Source of the DNA: Neodiprion pinetum
Taxonomy: Eukaryota; Arthropoda; Insecta; Hymenoptera; Diprionidae
Assembly (NCBI RefSeq): GCF_021155775.2
Contig: NC_060234.1
Coordinates: forward strand, 23,926,026 to 23,990,025
DNA: 64,000 nucleotides
Direction: 5' to 3'
Shown here: positions 26,240 to 38,430 of the stretch, piece after piece
Layout of the letters: every line of letters begins with the position of its first letter
How positions within the stretch are numbered: the stretch's first letter is position 1
Notes under the pieces: generated by a model
What the model was told of the DNA's origin: nothing
The model's database searches: none
What the model saw: the letters and a program-made list of their open reading frames with translations, nothing else
Program-made: the position numbers and the translations under genes

Positions 26240-27228
26240 ATGAGAGTCAATCCACGTGAAACCGAACAAAATCAATCAAAATTTTTCATCGATCTCTTCG
26301 ATTGTGTGAATTTTTTTAACAGTTCTATGGGTGAAATAAATTTACCATACATTTTTTTATTTTATTTTTACATTCAATATTTCAAAAGTTATTCCCGATT
26401 GAAAATTGCCCAAAATGCCAAAAAACCACCACACACGCCCTCCTTCAAATCTTCATATTTTAGGTTCTACTTGTCTAATCAATTTGTTCATGGGCTCATT
26501 CGAAAGAACTGCAATTGGACTTTCATGTCATGCTACTACAAATTTTATAATAGCAACAGTTGAAGAGTATTATAAGCAATTATTATGTATACAAAGAGTA
26601 CAATAAACAATTTGATTCAACGGAATCTGTTAGGTGATGAAATATGTTGGTTTTCAATAAACATTCTTCCCATTTTGTGTGCTTAATATAAGATTGATCC
26701 ACGCCGCTTGCCGGATAGCTGGATTGTCGGCGCACGAACTGCTCTGCTCCGCTCGATTATTGATATTTAAAAAATACTCTCCATTAATTTTCCAATTTGA
26801 AACTCACCTATGTCATAGAGAATTGATCAAGGAATACGCTTGTATTTTTTTTTTTGGAATTTGACAGCGCGGTTTCGATGATGAAAATCGTGTTTGAAAA
26901 TTAATTGTTTATAATAATCTTTAATTATTGATATTATAAAATTTGTAGCAGCATGAAATGAAAGCCCAATTCCAGCTCTTTTGAATAAGTCCATGGATAG
27001 ATTGATCAGACAAATAGAACCTGAGATATGAAGATTTGAAGGAAGGCGTGTGTGGCGGTTTTCGGGATTTTGTGCAATTTTCAACCTGCAATAACTTTTG
27101 AAATATTCAAGATGGAAAAAAAATTGTTTGATAAATTTATTACACCCATAAAATCCGTTGAAAAAAATTCACAACAATCGAAAAGATCGATGAAAAAAAG
27201 GTGTCCAGTTTGACGTGGATTGACTCAT
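26240..27228. mobile_element. Fold-back element with long terminal inverted repeats
   Basis: The left arm is about 26240-26585 and the right arm about 26898-27228. The reverse complement of the right arm begins ATGAGTCAATCCACGT, matching ATGAGAGTCAATCCACGT on the left. Homology continues for some 330-345 bp with indels. Short open frames in the two arms translate to matching peptides (for example HTRPPSNLHI against HTRLPSNLHI), which reflects the repeat and not a gene. The unique centre (26586-26897, about 310 bp) has no recognisable transposase. It looks like a fold-back or long-TIR non-autonomous DNA transposon. Confidence 0.8.
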
Positions 27229-28855
27229 GTACCTTATGTAATTTCTATACATTTTACGAATTCTTGTAATACAAAATATTGAAAAAAGAGTTACTAGGAA
27301 TGTTTTGCCGGATAGGCATTTACAATTGAACTAATTTTTCCGAAAAGACGAGTTATTCAATTAGTAGCGAGTGAAACTTTCGAATTTTACAATTCAAAGA
27401 TTTTACTGTGTTGACTGTGAAAGTGGAATCGCCAAACTCTGAATTGCCGAATGGATGAGCACCTTCTTGACTTTAATTGAGAAACGAAATTTAACAAACA
27501 GAATGTATTTACGCGTGTATTCACTCTGACTAAACTACAGCAATCCGAAGGTATTACGACTCTACATGCGTTAAACATTATCGGAGCATGAATTTTATTG
27601 GCAACGAGTTAAATTTACGCAAGATTAAAATTGTCATTTGAAAAACTACAATATGTTAGTATCTGACATGTAAAAATAAGTTCACTTATGCTCGTTTCCA
27701 CACCACCGCAAACGATAGAGCATCCGACGCGGTTTTTTTTTTTACATCCTATCCCCAGTAGGCCTACTCCACGGAGAATACTTGCAAGATCAATCTGACG
27801 TTGTTCGAAAAATTGCAAATGACTTTGTTCACATGTAAATTATGATAAATTATTTTTCCCAATTAATTTATACTCGCGTATGTTGGTAGCTTGTCGGAAC
27901 TTTTCAATTCAGACAACCCGTGGACTATTTATTATCGACGAAAGATGAATGTTTTAATTATTGATAAAAGAGGATTGTTTTAATTATGGATGAAGGGTGG
28001 TTCTTTTTCATCTTATGAGGTATGAGATAAACAGTAAAATGGAGAACCTGGTGAATACGCAGAACAATCACAACTAAACCAAAATCGAAAACATGTATCA
28101 CTGTAAGACGTTGGCATTTACCTATCGATGACGATGCAGAAATCTTGGAAGAAATGGACACAAGTAAAATCGAATAAGCACAACCACCAAAATACGACAG
28201 AGCTGTATAATTCTACAGTGAAATCCAAATCGAACATAACCTATGAGCGACTCGAGAAAAAAAAGCTGTGACACTGAAACGATCGCTATAACAGACTAAA
28301 ACCATTTAAAAAAAACTACAGCTGAATAAATTTTACTGCACTATTTGATCATGGTGATTCTGAACTACATCGCTAAATCTATGTATCGGTGAAAACAAGA
28401 TAACTAACTCTGAACCAGACCTAAACCAGACCTAATCCCCAAAAATTAAACATTAATTTTTAAGTATGGTCAATAAAATTCAGTTACGCGGAACAGATGA
28501 AAATATTATTAGTGACATATGTCGGTACAGATGAAGATATACTTAGCTTAGATAGGTAAAAAATATAATTATCGAAAAAAGAAACATAGATATAAAAGAA
28601 TCATTAAAGTGAATATCTCTCGACTGAGTATTCTACAGTCCTCGGTGCATTTGTTAAACAATTGGTGTTATTTTCCTGAAACTGAAAATAATATGATCAG
28701 TTAAACGAGTATTTCTGTGCATTTCAGGTATATTCCATAAATACTTACACCAAGATTCTCCACTATCACTATACACTACCGAAATTTTTGTTTTTGCGCG
28801 TTGAGCACCAGTTTTCAAATGCCGCGCTTTCTCTCATAAATGAAAGGTATGAAGT
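27229..28855. other. Intergenic stretch, no gene recognised
   Basis: AT-rich sequence with no supported coding exon, RNA gene or named repeat on either strand. Confidence 0.4.
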
Positions 28856-29070
28856 CCACGCGCAAAAAGCGGCGTGGAACTTGAAAACCTCATTGTTTGA
28901 CAAAAAATTGACCGAAAAGCTGAAAGATCAGCACATCGAGAGTGCGTAACTCTTTTATATACTGTTTGTAAAATCGACGCGTAAAAAGCGTGTCCGTTTC
29001 CCGTTATTAATTTACGCGCATAAAGCTGCGTCCAATTTTCGTGATTATTCGCCGCGCAATATGGCGCGAC
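28856..29070. repeat. Cluster of short CG-rich palindromes, partly tandem
   Basis: Related imperfect palindromes built around ACGCGC-A-rich-GCGT occur at 28856-28877 (CCACGC...GCGTGG), 28975-28993, 29013-29032 and 29050-29069. The last three start 37-38 bp apart and also share the following GTCC and TTATT words, so they are a decayed tandem repeat. Each unit could form a small hairpin. The surroundings are AT-rich, so the CG density stands out. Confidence 0.6.
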
Positions 29071-32000
29071 AATTTAAACTGTCAAAAAATTTGTATTATC
29101 TGGGACGTGTCCCAAAAATTCTGTAGAAACCCAATCCGCATCTGCATCTTTCTGAATTAGATACATTGCTATGCGGATTGTTGTTCTCAAATAACAAATC
29201 GAATCGAAATCGGGGGGGAGGTTGGAGGGCATGCATTATTGTGTGGCGTGACGGTCGGTGGTCCTCTTCGACGCGAAGTCTTCGAGCTGAGCATCTCTCC
29301 CCATCTAGCGTACCACGGAACGCGATAGATGGTCCAGAGATGCGTTGTGCCCATTCAGACGATCACAGAGATCAATTGAATGGAATAACGATCGGTAATG
29401 ACTAAACAATCGAATTGCATAACGATTGAAAAATCGTTGCAAAGTGACAAGAAATGGGAAATCGAATCTCGTTAATACTCAAATGTTTACAAACGTTCGA
29501 GAGACTCGAACGTGGAGTCTTTTGGGAAAAAATGTCTGTGATCGTTTGACGCTGTGGATTAGAAAAGTTAGTAACATCACGGTACGTCGCGACCTTCCTA
29601 CCCTCGCCTGTTTCCCAACGAAGCCACCCAACGGAAAAGAGAGATTCACACACTCATGCATAAACCCCGCGACGGATCCCAAAACGTCCGCCTACCTACC
29701 CGGTTACCTATATTCGACCTAAACGATTCTCCATTCTTTCCAACACACATCATTCTTCATCATTTGCGCCGTGGTCACTGACTTACATTTTCGTTGGTTA
29801 CCTGTTGGGAGCAAAATGTTTTTGTATCGTAGTCTGCCTACTCAGAATACAGTATCGCGGTTGTATTCCGCCAACCCTAATATTGCATTTGTTATTTTAG
29901 TGAATGTTGGCAGACTATCGGTACATTAACCTTCTGTAAAAGTGATTAAAAACATCCTGTATGCCAATTAGCATTTTTCTAAGCGAGCTAAGCCTGCAGT
30001 TGATCAATACTTGTTGGATGTTAAGATTGAAAATGATACGTAATATAAGATGCAAGTTGATTACGTTACGTTATACCAGACTTTGGAATTTCATAAATTT
30101 AACAATAACGTGAATAATTGAATATGTTCAAACCTCAGGTGAACCCACCACTTAAACGGCATCATCGGTAAATTCAAACGTAGATTATTACATCAGTTAC
30201 GAAACACAATTCCATCTCGCGAGTGCCGAGTAAGCGATGGTTACCTGTCGCGATGCTCATTCCACTTTCAGCAACGTGTAAAACGTCTAACATTAAGTAA
30301 GCTACGTTAAATTGCATTGCGAAAAAAAAAATGATTCGAATGAAAGTCAAGCACGTTGCGATCGTGAATGAGCCTATCCATGCAGCTAAGAAATCGAAGA
30401 TTTGTGTAACAATTGTTACCGCCACGCCACGTGACAGAGGAATCCCAGGGAAATACCCATAACCTAATACATGCAAACTCACCAACGTTGCCGAGAAATG
30501 GAGAAGTTACTCGGAAGTCTCTGCTTAAATCTGTGAAAAGCAAAACAAAACACTTGAATTAATTTAGGAAATCGGCTTTTCAGTTTTCAAATCAATTATT
30601 ACTGTTGTCGAGATTTATATCTATGCATTGCATGTTACGCAAGAACAAAAGTTGGGTATTAAATGTGCGACCTTGAATTATCAATCAATAATTAAAATAA
30701 GTATTGTTACCTCTTATCTGGGTTGCTCCGCAATTTAACGTTAGTAGTTCTTGTAGCATCTCAGGTTTATTGGTGAAGCGACGCACTTTTCACATAATTC
30801 ACATCTTCGCTAATCTCTTATAATCCAAAAATCCGCACCGCAATAACACTAGCACTCGATTCTACATTCACTTTTTGTGCTGTAGCTATCTATTTGAACC
30901 GACTGAATAAACTGGCTGACAATGCAACTGTGCATTCACCGAAAATCAGCTAAAAAAAATAATAAAATTGACACTGGACGTACAAAGGCAAAAATACATA
31001 TCACTGAAATCTGAAGGTACACAAAACAATGAAACCGCGAAACACGAAATTCACCTTCAACGTCCGCAGAATGTTTTTACGTCAGTAACTCGGTTTTTCT
31101 TCAGGCTACACGCGGCTCGTCTGTATTATTCACAGATGAGTATGGTGGAAATACGCTCATCGAACAACGTGACACAATCTGAAGAACGTGGTCTGAGCGT
31201 GGAACCGATGCCGAAAACCAATAATTTCACTTTGATTTCTCGGAAACGACTGATGTCGCACGGCGCTCGTGCCCTCTCTACCCTCTTCCCGTGGAGTGGG
31301 GGTAGCTGCACGCACCGACCTGCCTGCCTCCCCTCTCCCTCGTATTATGTTATGGGTGCAGCGACAGAGAAAGCTGGAGAATTATTATCTTCTGTCCTTT
31401 AGAGAAGCGATTCAAATCCGTTCACAAGACGCTTACGCCGTTGCTTACGCTCTATTTCATACATCATAGAGATCAGTGTATACGTCTCTATGGTCTCAAT
31501 ATATTACGCATTACACGTACTCGTATGTAGAATACCCAGAGACGTAGATTACAGAAACCAATTGCAAATCTGTTCAGCATTACAGTTTGAAAGTACAGTA
31601 GAACGTCTGATCTACAATTTGTTGTATCAGTTACGTATTACGCGTAATTCAATCAAATACGCCCCTATGCATGCCGATTCTATAAGAATGGCGTAACTTC
31701 TGTTAAATTACTAGAGAATATAATTCGAATAGGCAAGTTATGCTCTATATGCTGATAACCTTATGAAGTATTGAAGACGATTTATCTTGACCTTGATGAC
31801 TTCTTGATTAATGTTATTCTCGGATATGAAGGTCACAACTCAAAACCCTTTTTTATAGTGTTAACGTTTCAGCTTATGAAGTATTATATAATTATAGGTT
31901 ATAATAGTCATAGTTATTTACAGCACTTAAATAATAATATTGTAGTTCTGGGTAGCGTGAGGATGCCATAATATGGCTTTACACTCGGATTAATGATTCT

Positions 32001-32409
32001 CGTTGTTATCTCACATCTAAGGATATTTTCAGTAGTTAGGCGGTTCTTTGAATGATCTGCTTACAAAATTCTTACACTTAAAGTTGGGTTTGTTGGGAGC
32101 ATGAAGGAAAGCGACCGACTAGCATTTCGATTGGATGTTATACCTAAAACTCCCCGGGACTTTAGTAACACAAAATTATATTCGAGTGGTTACACCTCGG
32201 TGAAACACATTCAATGGTTGAGGGTCGTGGGCACTAGACTCTATACAGATTTGATTTCGTTTGTGATTTTGGTTTCTGGGACTTACGTGCAGGTGTTCAC
32301 GTATATTTTCACTTTATAAAGATTCAGTACAGCTAACAATAAGAACAAAACTGAAGAGGACTTGGGGGACTCTGTTTACTGCTGATCGTTGTATTCATAT
32401 GTCGTAAAT
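29071..32409. other. Intergenic region before Prp19 with two CG-richer patches
   Basis: About 29190-29720 and 31090-31340 are clearly richer in CpG than their surroundings and contain several overlapping short open frames on both strands. That pattern fits promoter or first-exon DNA better than a gene body. On the minus strand there are strong splice-site pairs around 30483-30530, described among the findings. A 72-codon open frame (32101-32319, plus) precedes Prp19 by about 90 bp but resembles nothing I know. No gene is called. Confidence 0.4.
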
Positions 32410-35400
32410 ATGGCACTGTCTTGTGCAAGTACGTATTTGTTTATTTCTCGACGATTATAAATTATTTCCGTCCAATAGGCAATCTGTAGCAATGGCCCGG
32501 CTTCAGCCTTATTTCTTGAATTTATTTCACCCTCCATTCTTTCAAATTAAACGTAACTGTTTTATACCGGCTCATGAACCCTAACCTGAAAGTTCGCGCG
32601 TTTCTTCAACATGATACCGAACTCAAAACCATTAATTTATTTCCAGTTTCCAACGAGGTCCCAGAGCACCCGGTAATCTCTCCGGTTTCCGGTTCTATTT
32701 TCGAAAAACGGCTTATCGAAAAGTATGTTGCGGAAAATGGAGTGGATCCTATAAATGGAAAAGATCTTGCAGTTGAGCAGCTGATTGATGTAAAGGGTAA
32801 GATCATGACTGCAAAGAAAATGCAGAGTAATAATCATGTCGGCATCATTTTGAAAAATGTTTATTCTGCAAGGTGTATTAATTCTAAATTTTCTGTTCAG
32901 CTACGCCTCTTGTAAAGCCAAAACCACCGAGCGCAACATCTATTCCTGCAATTCTAAAGATTCTACAAGATGAGTGGGATGCAGTAATGTTACATTCGTT
33001 TACTCAGAGACAACAGCTTCAGACAGCCAGACAGGAGTTGTCTCATGCTTTATACCAGCACGATGCAGCCTGCCGAGTTATTGCTAGATTGACCAAGGAA
33101 GTTACTGCAGCCAGAGAAGCACTGGCCACTCTTAAGCCACAAGCAGGCATTACTCAAGCAACTGTTATTCCACAACCGGTAAAACGTTTTGCTGTTGTTT
33201 GTTGCTTTCTATTTTCTATTTGTTCCTTATTTCTATTTGTCGTTAACAAAGTTCTGGCATATTTTCATCCTACATAGCTCAGATTTCATTATGATTTATA
33301 AAATTCATGATAAAAGTTGTAAAAAAAGTTGTACAAATTGGTTTGCAATTAACCCAATGAGATTCTGCGTACAGAAATTCTCAGCATTGATAACATATCT
33401 GTGTATCTGTCTCTGCCTAGTTTTACTTGATATCTGTATCGAGAGGGTTTACCCAGGATAAGGCTGAAGTTGGTAACATTCGCGTAATGCCAGACAGTTA
33501 TTATTGTTATATGGTAAAATAGCGAGTTTAAAAAAAATTGCATCATTACAATAACCTTATGAACTTCGACCTTATCCATCAGTTTACATATAAGTTTCAT
33601 TACTCATCATGCTTACTGTGTCGCATACAGTCTGTTGCAGTGGAAGCTGGTGGTGCGGCAGCTCAACCAACTGAACAAGCTGGCATCACTGAGGATGTTA
33701 TTCAAAAATTACAAGAACGAGCTACTGTTTTAACTCAAGAACGAAAAAGACGTGGACGTTCTATACCGGAAGATCTCTTACCACAAGAAAGCATCAGGGC
33801 ATTCCAGACACTTGCTTCACACCCGGTTAGAAGTCCCATTAATTTTAATTTTGAGCAGAAATGTAATTTGTGACAAAATATAATTACGGAAAATGTTTTC
33901 ACTGACAGGGATTGCATTCCGCAAGTGTACCAGGAATTCTGGCACTTGATATACATGGGGCAGATACCAGCAAAATTCTAACTGGAGGCGCAGACAAAAA
34001 TGCAACAGTTTTTAATAAGGACACTGAACAAGTAGTTGCTATTCTTAAAGGACACACCAAAAAGGTAAGTAACACCAGAAGTAAGCAGTGCTTTTCAAAA
34101 CTAATCTCGCAGTGTAATATGAATTATTATGTAAGGTCGAAAATTTGTCTACTACTATTCACGATCACAATTTCGTACCTTTTGTATGGGAAGAAACTCA
34201 ACATCTTTAAGTGACTTTTACTCTATAGATCAAATGGAAGTTAGTTTGAGTTTTGATTTTTTCGTTTTTGAGATACTTGCAAAGGAAGTACGTTCGCTCA
34301 AAATTACCAATTTAGCTGAAGTTTGGCACGAATGTAATACTTTGAGAAGAAAAACAAATGGCGATTGGAAAGCATGCACTTCTTGGCCATTTAGGAGAAG
34401 TTTGGTATTGAATTTGAACCTGTTTTTCTATCTGCGAATTAAATTAGTTAATGTATCAAAGCTATTAGTCAATAATGTAAATTTAGTTACTTATATTTCT
34501 GAAACCATGAAGAGAGTTAATATTTTATGAGAAAGCATTTCAAACTTACCAAAACTTTAATACAATACACGAAAGGCCGCTTAAGTATTAATTCTTACAA
34601 AGGTGACACTCTTAGTCTTCCGTCACTTATTTATGAGCAAAAGCGTGTAGCCAGCTGTACCATACTATACAACCTGTGAAAACAGTTTCCCTTAATATTA
34701 GCGTAATTATGAAGTAGAGAGGAAAGATCATGAACTTGTGTGGTGGAGAATCTCAAACATAACAAGGATTGACTGCGGACATTGTAGTATTCGACTTATT
34801 GATAGCATTTATTTCATCGTGGAATACAACAATAGTCCATTACACCTTTAGGTTGTCATTACTATTTTGTCCTCTGCGTCCGACCTAAATGCCCTGCAGC
34901 AAAACAACTCATACAAAACTATCCTGTCATGAATCACCCGAACGGAAGTATCCCAACAAAATTACCCATGTCAAAAATAATCTGCAACAAATACAACCCA
35001 GGCCAAAAATAATCAACCCGATGAAGAATAACCCAAAAATAAAATAACCTGTGACAAAAATAACCCAAGACAAATATAATCTAGGGCAAAAATAAGCCGA
35101 TCAAGAAAAATATGTATTGTTTGTTATCTGTTTGAATATTTTGTTGAAAATAGACTAACGCAAACATTAAATTGAATCGAATTCAATTAAATTCAATTAA
35201 ATTCCAGATGTTATATTAACAATTTGTTTATGAGTTCCTATTCATGATTGTTGAATGTCATGTTCCTGCAGCGTGTAATTTTTTAGTGAGAGAAGAGAGT
35301 TTTCTTAACTAGAAACAATAAAAATGATGCTCATCATTTTAATAATCTCTGCATTAGGAATTCTACTAATATGTCTAATTTTCTATCACCTTTTGCAACG

Positions 35401-36676
35401 TGCAATTATTAAGTAACCGATTTCACACTATTCTTTCATTACAAAAATCGTCTTAATTGTATATTTATATTTGTGAAGTTAAATTATAGATCTTACCAGT
35501 TACGTTTTTTTGTTGAAAACCTACAAGTTTCCATGATTTACATTTCTTACGATTGTTAATATTTTTTATTAGGTAAAATCAGTGTCTGAAACGTAAAATC
35601 AGCATTTTTTGTCCTATATCTTCGGTTTAACATATGTAGCAAAAATCAATATTAATTGAAACTTGAAATGTATCAATTTAGAAAGTATAACATTTCAATA
35701 GCACTCAGCAGTTATGGTATTAAGCTTTTGATTTCAAGTATTTTGGAAAATTTTAAGGTCACACGAGTTATTTATCATCCGGAAGAAGATGTGGTTATGA
35801 CAGCATCACCTGATACGACAATTCGTGTTTGGAATGTGGGAACAAGCCAAACGACACTTTTATTGAGGGCTCATGATGCACCTGTAACTGGCCTCTCACT
35901 TCACCCTACAGGAGATTATTTGTTGAGCTCATCTCTGGACCAGCACTGGGCTTTTTCGGACATACGTACTGGCAGACTACTGACAAAGGTCAATAAACGA
36001 AAATTCATTCGCTAGTTTCTTAGTTAACAATTTATGATTAATCCATTTTATGGAAAAATGACTTCTACCATCACTTCATTATGGTCCCTTCTCCATCATA
36101 GGTAGCTGGGCAATCTGGACAGCCTTTGACAACAGCCCAATTCCATCCAGATGGGCTTATCTTTGGTACAGGAACAGCTGATTCTCAAGTCAAGATTTGG
36201 GATTTGAAAGAGCAGTCAAACGTGGCTAATTTCCCCGGTCATTCAGGTCCAATTACCGCTATTAGCTTCTCAGAAAACGGATATTACTTAGCAACAGCCG
36301 CAGAAGACTCTTGTGTCAAACTATGGGATTTGCGAAAGCTTAAAAATTTCAAGACACTTCAATTAGATGACTCTTATGAAGTGAAAGATATTTGTTTTGA
36401 TCAAAGTGGTACATACCTTGCTGTGGCTGGATCCGACATCAGGTGAGCTTGACTGCACACATCAAAAATGTATTTTTGAAAAACTTATTTGAGTATGTAT
36501 GAATATTTACGATTTTGTTTCATTTTTCTAGAATTTATTTGTGTAAGCAATGGCAAGAATTAAAGGTACTCAACGATCATACGGCAACAGCTACAGGTGT
36601 TCGATTTGGGAAGCATGCACAGTATATCGCTTCTACCAGTATGGATCGAACATTAAAGCTCTATGGATTACCTTAA
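32410..36676 (+). CDS. Prp19: Pre-mRNA-processing factor 19 (U-box E3 ligase), 8 exons
   Basis: Exons are 32410-32428, 32647-32796, 32901-33178, 33631-33825, 33909-34064, 35758-35988, 36102-36442 and 36532-36676. They total 1515 nt and 504 aa, exactly the human length. Exon 1 codes only MALSCA plus one base. The U-box spans residues 1 to about 70 (EVPEHPVISPVSG, IEKYVAENG, DPINGKDL). A coiled coil for tetramerisation follows at about 76-132 (QELSHALYQHDAACRVIARL). The C-terminal half is a seven-blade WD40 propeller (GHTKK, SPDTTIRVWNV, HPTGDYLLSSSLDQ, DGLIFGTGTADSQVKIWDL, GHSGPITAISFSENGYYLA, MDRTLKLYGLP). Prp19 is the core of the NineTeen Complex. It ubiquitinates Prp3 in the spliceosome and also works in DNA-damage signalling, in the nucleus. 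Exon 6 uses a weak donor (AAAG|GTCAAT) and a weak acceptor (TTTTAAG|G), but the protein is continuous across both. Confidence 0.97.
34936..35098. repeat. Degenerate minisatellite in Prp19 intron 5
   Basis: Within the intron between exons 5 and 6, a unit resembling GACAAAAATAACCCA recurs about eight times with irregular spacing of about 15-20 bp (CCAAAAATAATC, GACAAAAATAACCC, GGCAAAAATAAGCC). It is purine-rich on the plus strand and non-coding. Confidence 0.6.
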
Positions 36677-36707
36677 GCCTCAACAAGTACCTATTTAATA
36701 ATGTGAA

Positions 36708-36713
36708 AATAAA
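36708..36713 (+). terminator. Poly(A) signal of Prp19
   Basis: AATAAA 32 nt downstream of the Prp19 stop codon. It is canonical and well placed, implying a very short 3' UTR. Confidence 0.75.
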
Positions 36714-38097
36714 TTATATGATTTCAATTCAAAAAGGCAAAGTTGGTAACTATTTCTTTAGATGATATCAATTTTTACTGATATGATAAGTGTTCTTATA
36801 TTTTTTGACCTATTCAATTGTCCATATTTCACCACGTATATTGTTGGTATTTACTGTCCGTATTACTGATGAAACAAGGGAAGGCAATGCGTAGTTATGA
36901 GCCTGATCACTTAAAGCAGATTCAAAATTATACGTAAGTTGCCTTTTGTGTAACATATTTGTCTTTAGCCATCTTTATATCAAATTACACTTAAAGTACT
37001 GCAAGGTGATAAGTTTTGCCTTCCCCATCCATCTAAGATTGAAGTTCATAATTTTTTCATATTTTACTGAATTAGTTATATCCATCCATTTGAACGAGTA
37101 AACACACTGTAACTCCAAACCCCGTTAAAATATCAACGATAGATGCTAATGTTTTGATTAAGGAGTCAAACTTTCATTCATGATTATTCATTTTCATTCA
37201 TATGTCTTAAATGGCTGGCCCTTTTCAAAATGATTTATCAAAAAGTGTTTATTGTTTAAAAATCGCGTGAATTTAAACGAACAATCTTCATTTAGCTCCA
37301 ACAGCCAGAATTATTTGGACAAAGTTCTGCAATTGAAATCAAAACTCACGTTCGAAATAAAGAGGTACTCCAACTTTAATTTTAATTGAATTTTGATGCC
37401 TGGATTGTGAATTTTTCTTAATTAGTATTTTTACAAAAGTTTAGCACTGGAAGTTGAGATTCATATCAAAATATCCATCAAACCTTGGGCCAGAAAATTA
37501 CTTATTTAATTGAAATTTGAATAAAACTCTTGTACAATTATTTTGATACATCAACGATATAAATGTCTCGTATGAAAAAGGTCTTAAAGTATAAAGAAAA
37601 GCTTTCAAATCTTTTACATTTAATAGTATGTAATTGGTATTCTGAATCTGCATTTTCATGATGTGATCGATGTGGTCACTGACTTTTTTTCCATACTTAT
37701 TATGATTTTGCCGACTCGCAACATTTTATAACATCAATAATTAATTTATAATTCATCTGTTCATGCAAATTCATCGAGAGGATATCGAAATAAAATTTAT
37801 GTTGACTCCTGAAATTCTGATCAAAGGAAATATGCATCACCAATTGTGGATCATGTAGCCTATGTTTCAAATAGTTGTAATAAATATTTTATACAGCAAC
37901 TCAATTACACTGTTTTCCGTGCATAATGATTCCTACTGTTTATAGACAGATTTGGGGACCGTCACAACAAAAATTTCTTCAAACTAAAATGACAACTCAC
38001 CCTTGAATTTGAATTTTTTTAAGAGGATCCTATAATTAGTCTTTACCATCTGAGGAAAAAGGCCCTTAGTTTGTTCGTTATCCAGTCCTATGTATAG
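36714..38097. other. Intergenic region downstream of Prp19
   Basis: A pair of short frames with matching phases and good splice sites (36869-36933 and 37296-37364, plus) may mark a small gene; see findings. Otherwise the sequence is AT-rich and I recognise nothing in it. Confidence 0.35.
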
Positions 38098-38430
38098 TTA
38101 AAGGGATGTCCTGGTCGATTTCGACGTTGACGTATATATCACCATGCATCGAAGTCCCCGTGTCTTAAACGCAATAAAGGGCTTAACAGCCCCATTCTAT
38201 GTGCAATTCTGAACAAAAACACTCGCATACATTTTCATCTGGCATAAATTCTACGAATTTACAATTGCAATTTCGTAGAAACCACGATATTTTTTTAATT
38301 TTTCGTCGAACGAAAATTTATTCCGTATAGAATGGGGGGCTGTTAAACTCTTTTTTGCGTTTCAAACACGTGGACTTTGATATTTGGAGATATATATGTC
38401 CCCGCGAAATTGGCCAGGGTACCCCCTTAA
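38098..38430. mobile_element. TTAA-flanked MITE with ~120-bp inverted ends
   Basis: Both ends carry TTAA, followed by AGGGATGTCCTGGTCGATTT on the left and, in reverse complement, GGGGGTACCCTGGCCAATTT on the right. Symmetry continues inward through GTCCNCGTGT and CTTAACAGCCCC/TTTAACAGCCCC for roughly 120 bp. There is no transposase. TTAA targets are characteristic of piggyBac-type transposition, and the end resembles the element at 10283-10968. Confidence 0.65.

Noticed and set aside
26406..27084. Similar short ORFs on plus (26406-26606) and minus (26827-27084)
   Set aside because: The peptides match because they lie in the two arms of the fold-back element, not because they are paralogous genes.
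29166..29722. Several ORFs of 67-98 codons on both strands
   Set aside because: They overlap each other in a CG-richer segment, show no domain, and none has splice partners except the tentative exon noted at 29719-29801.
32574..32915. ATG at 32574 as the Prp19 start
   Set aside because: Residues before the EVPEHP segment in that frame are intronic. The MALSCA exon at 32410-32428 joins at 32647 and restores the conserved N-terminus, and the C-terminal part runs through the exon 2 donor.
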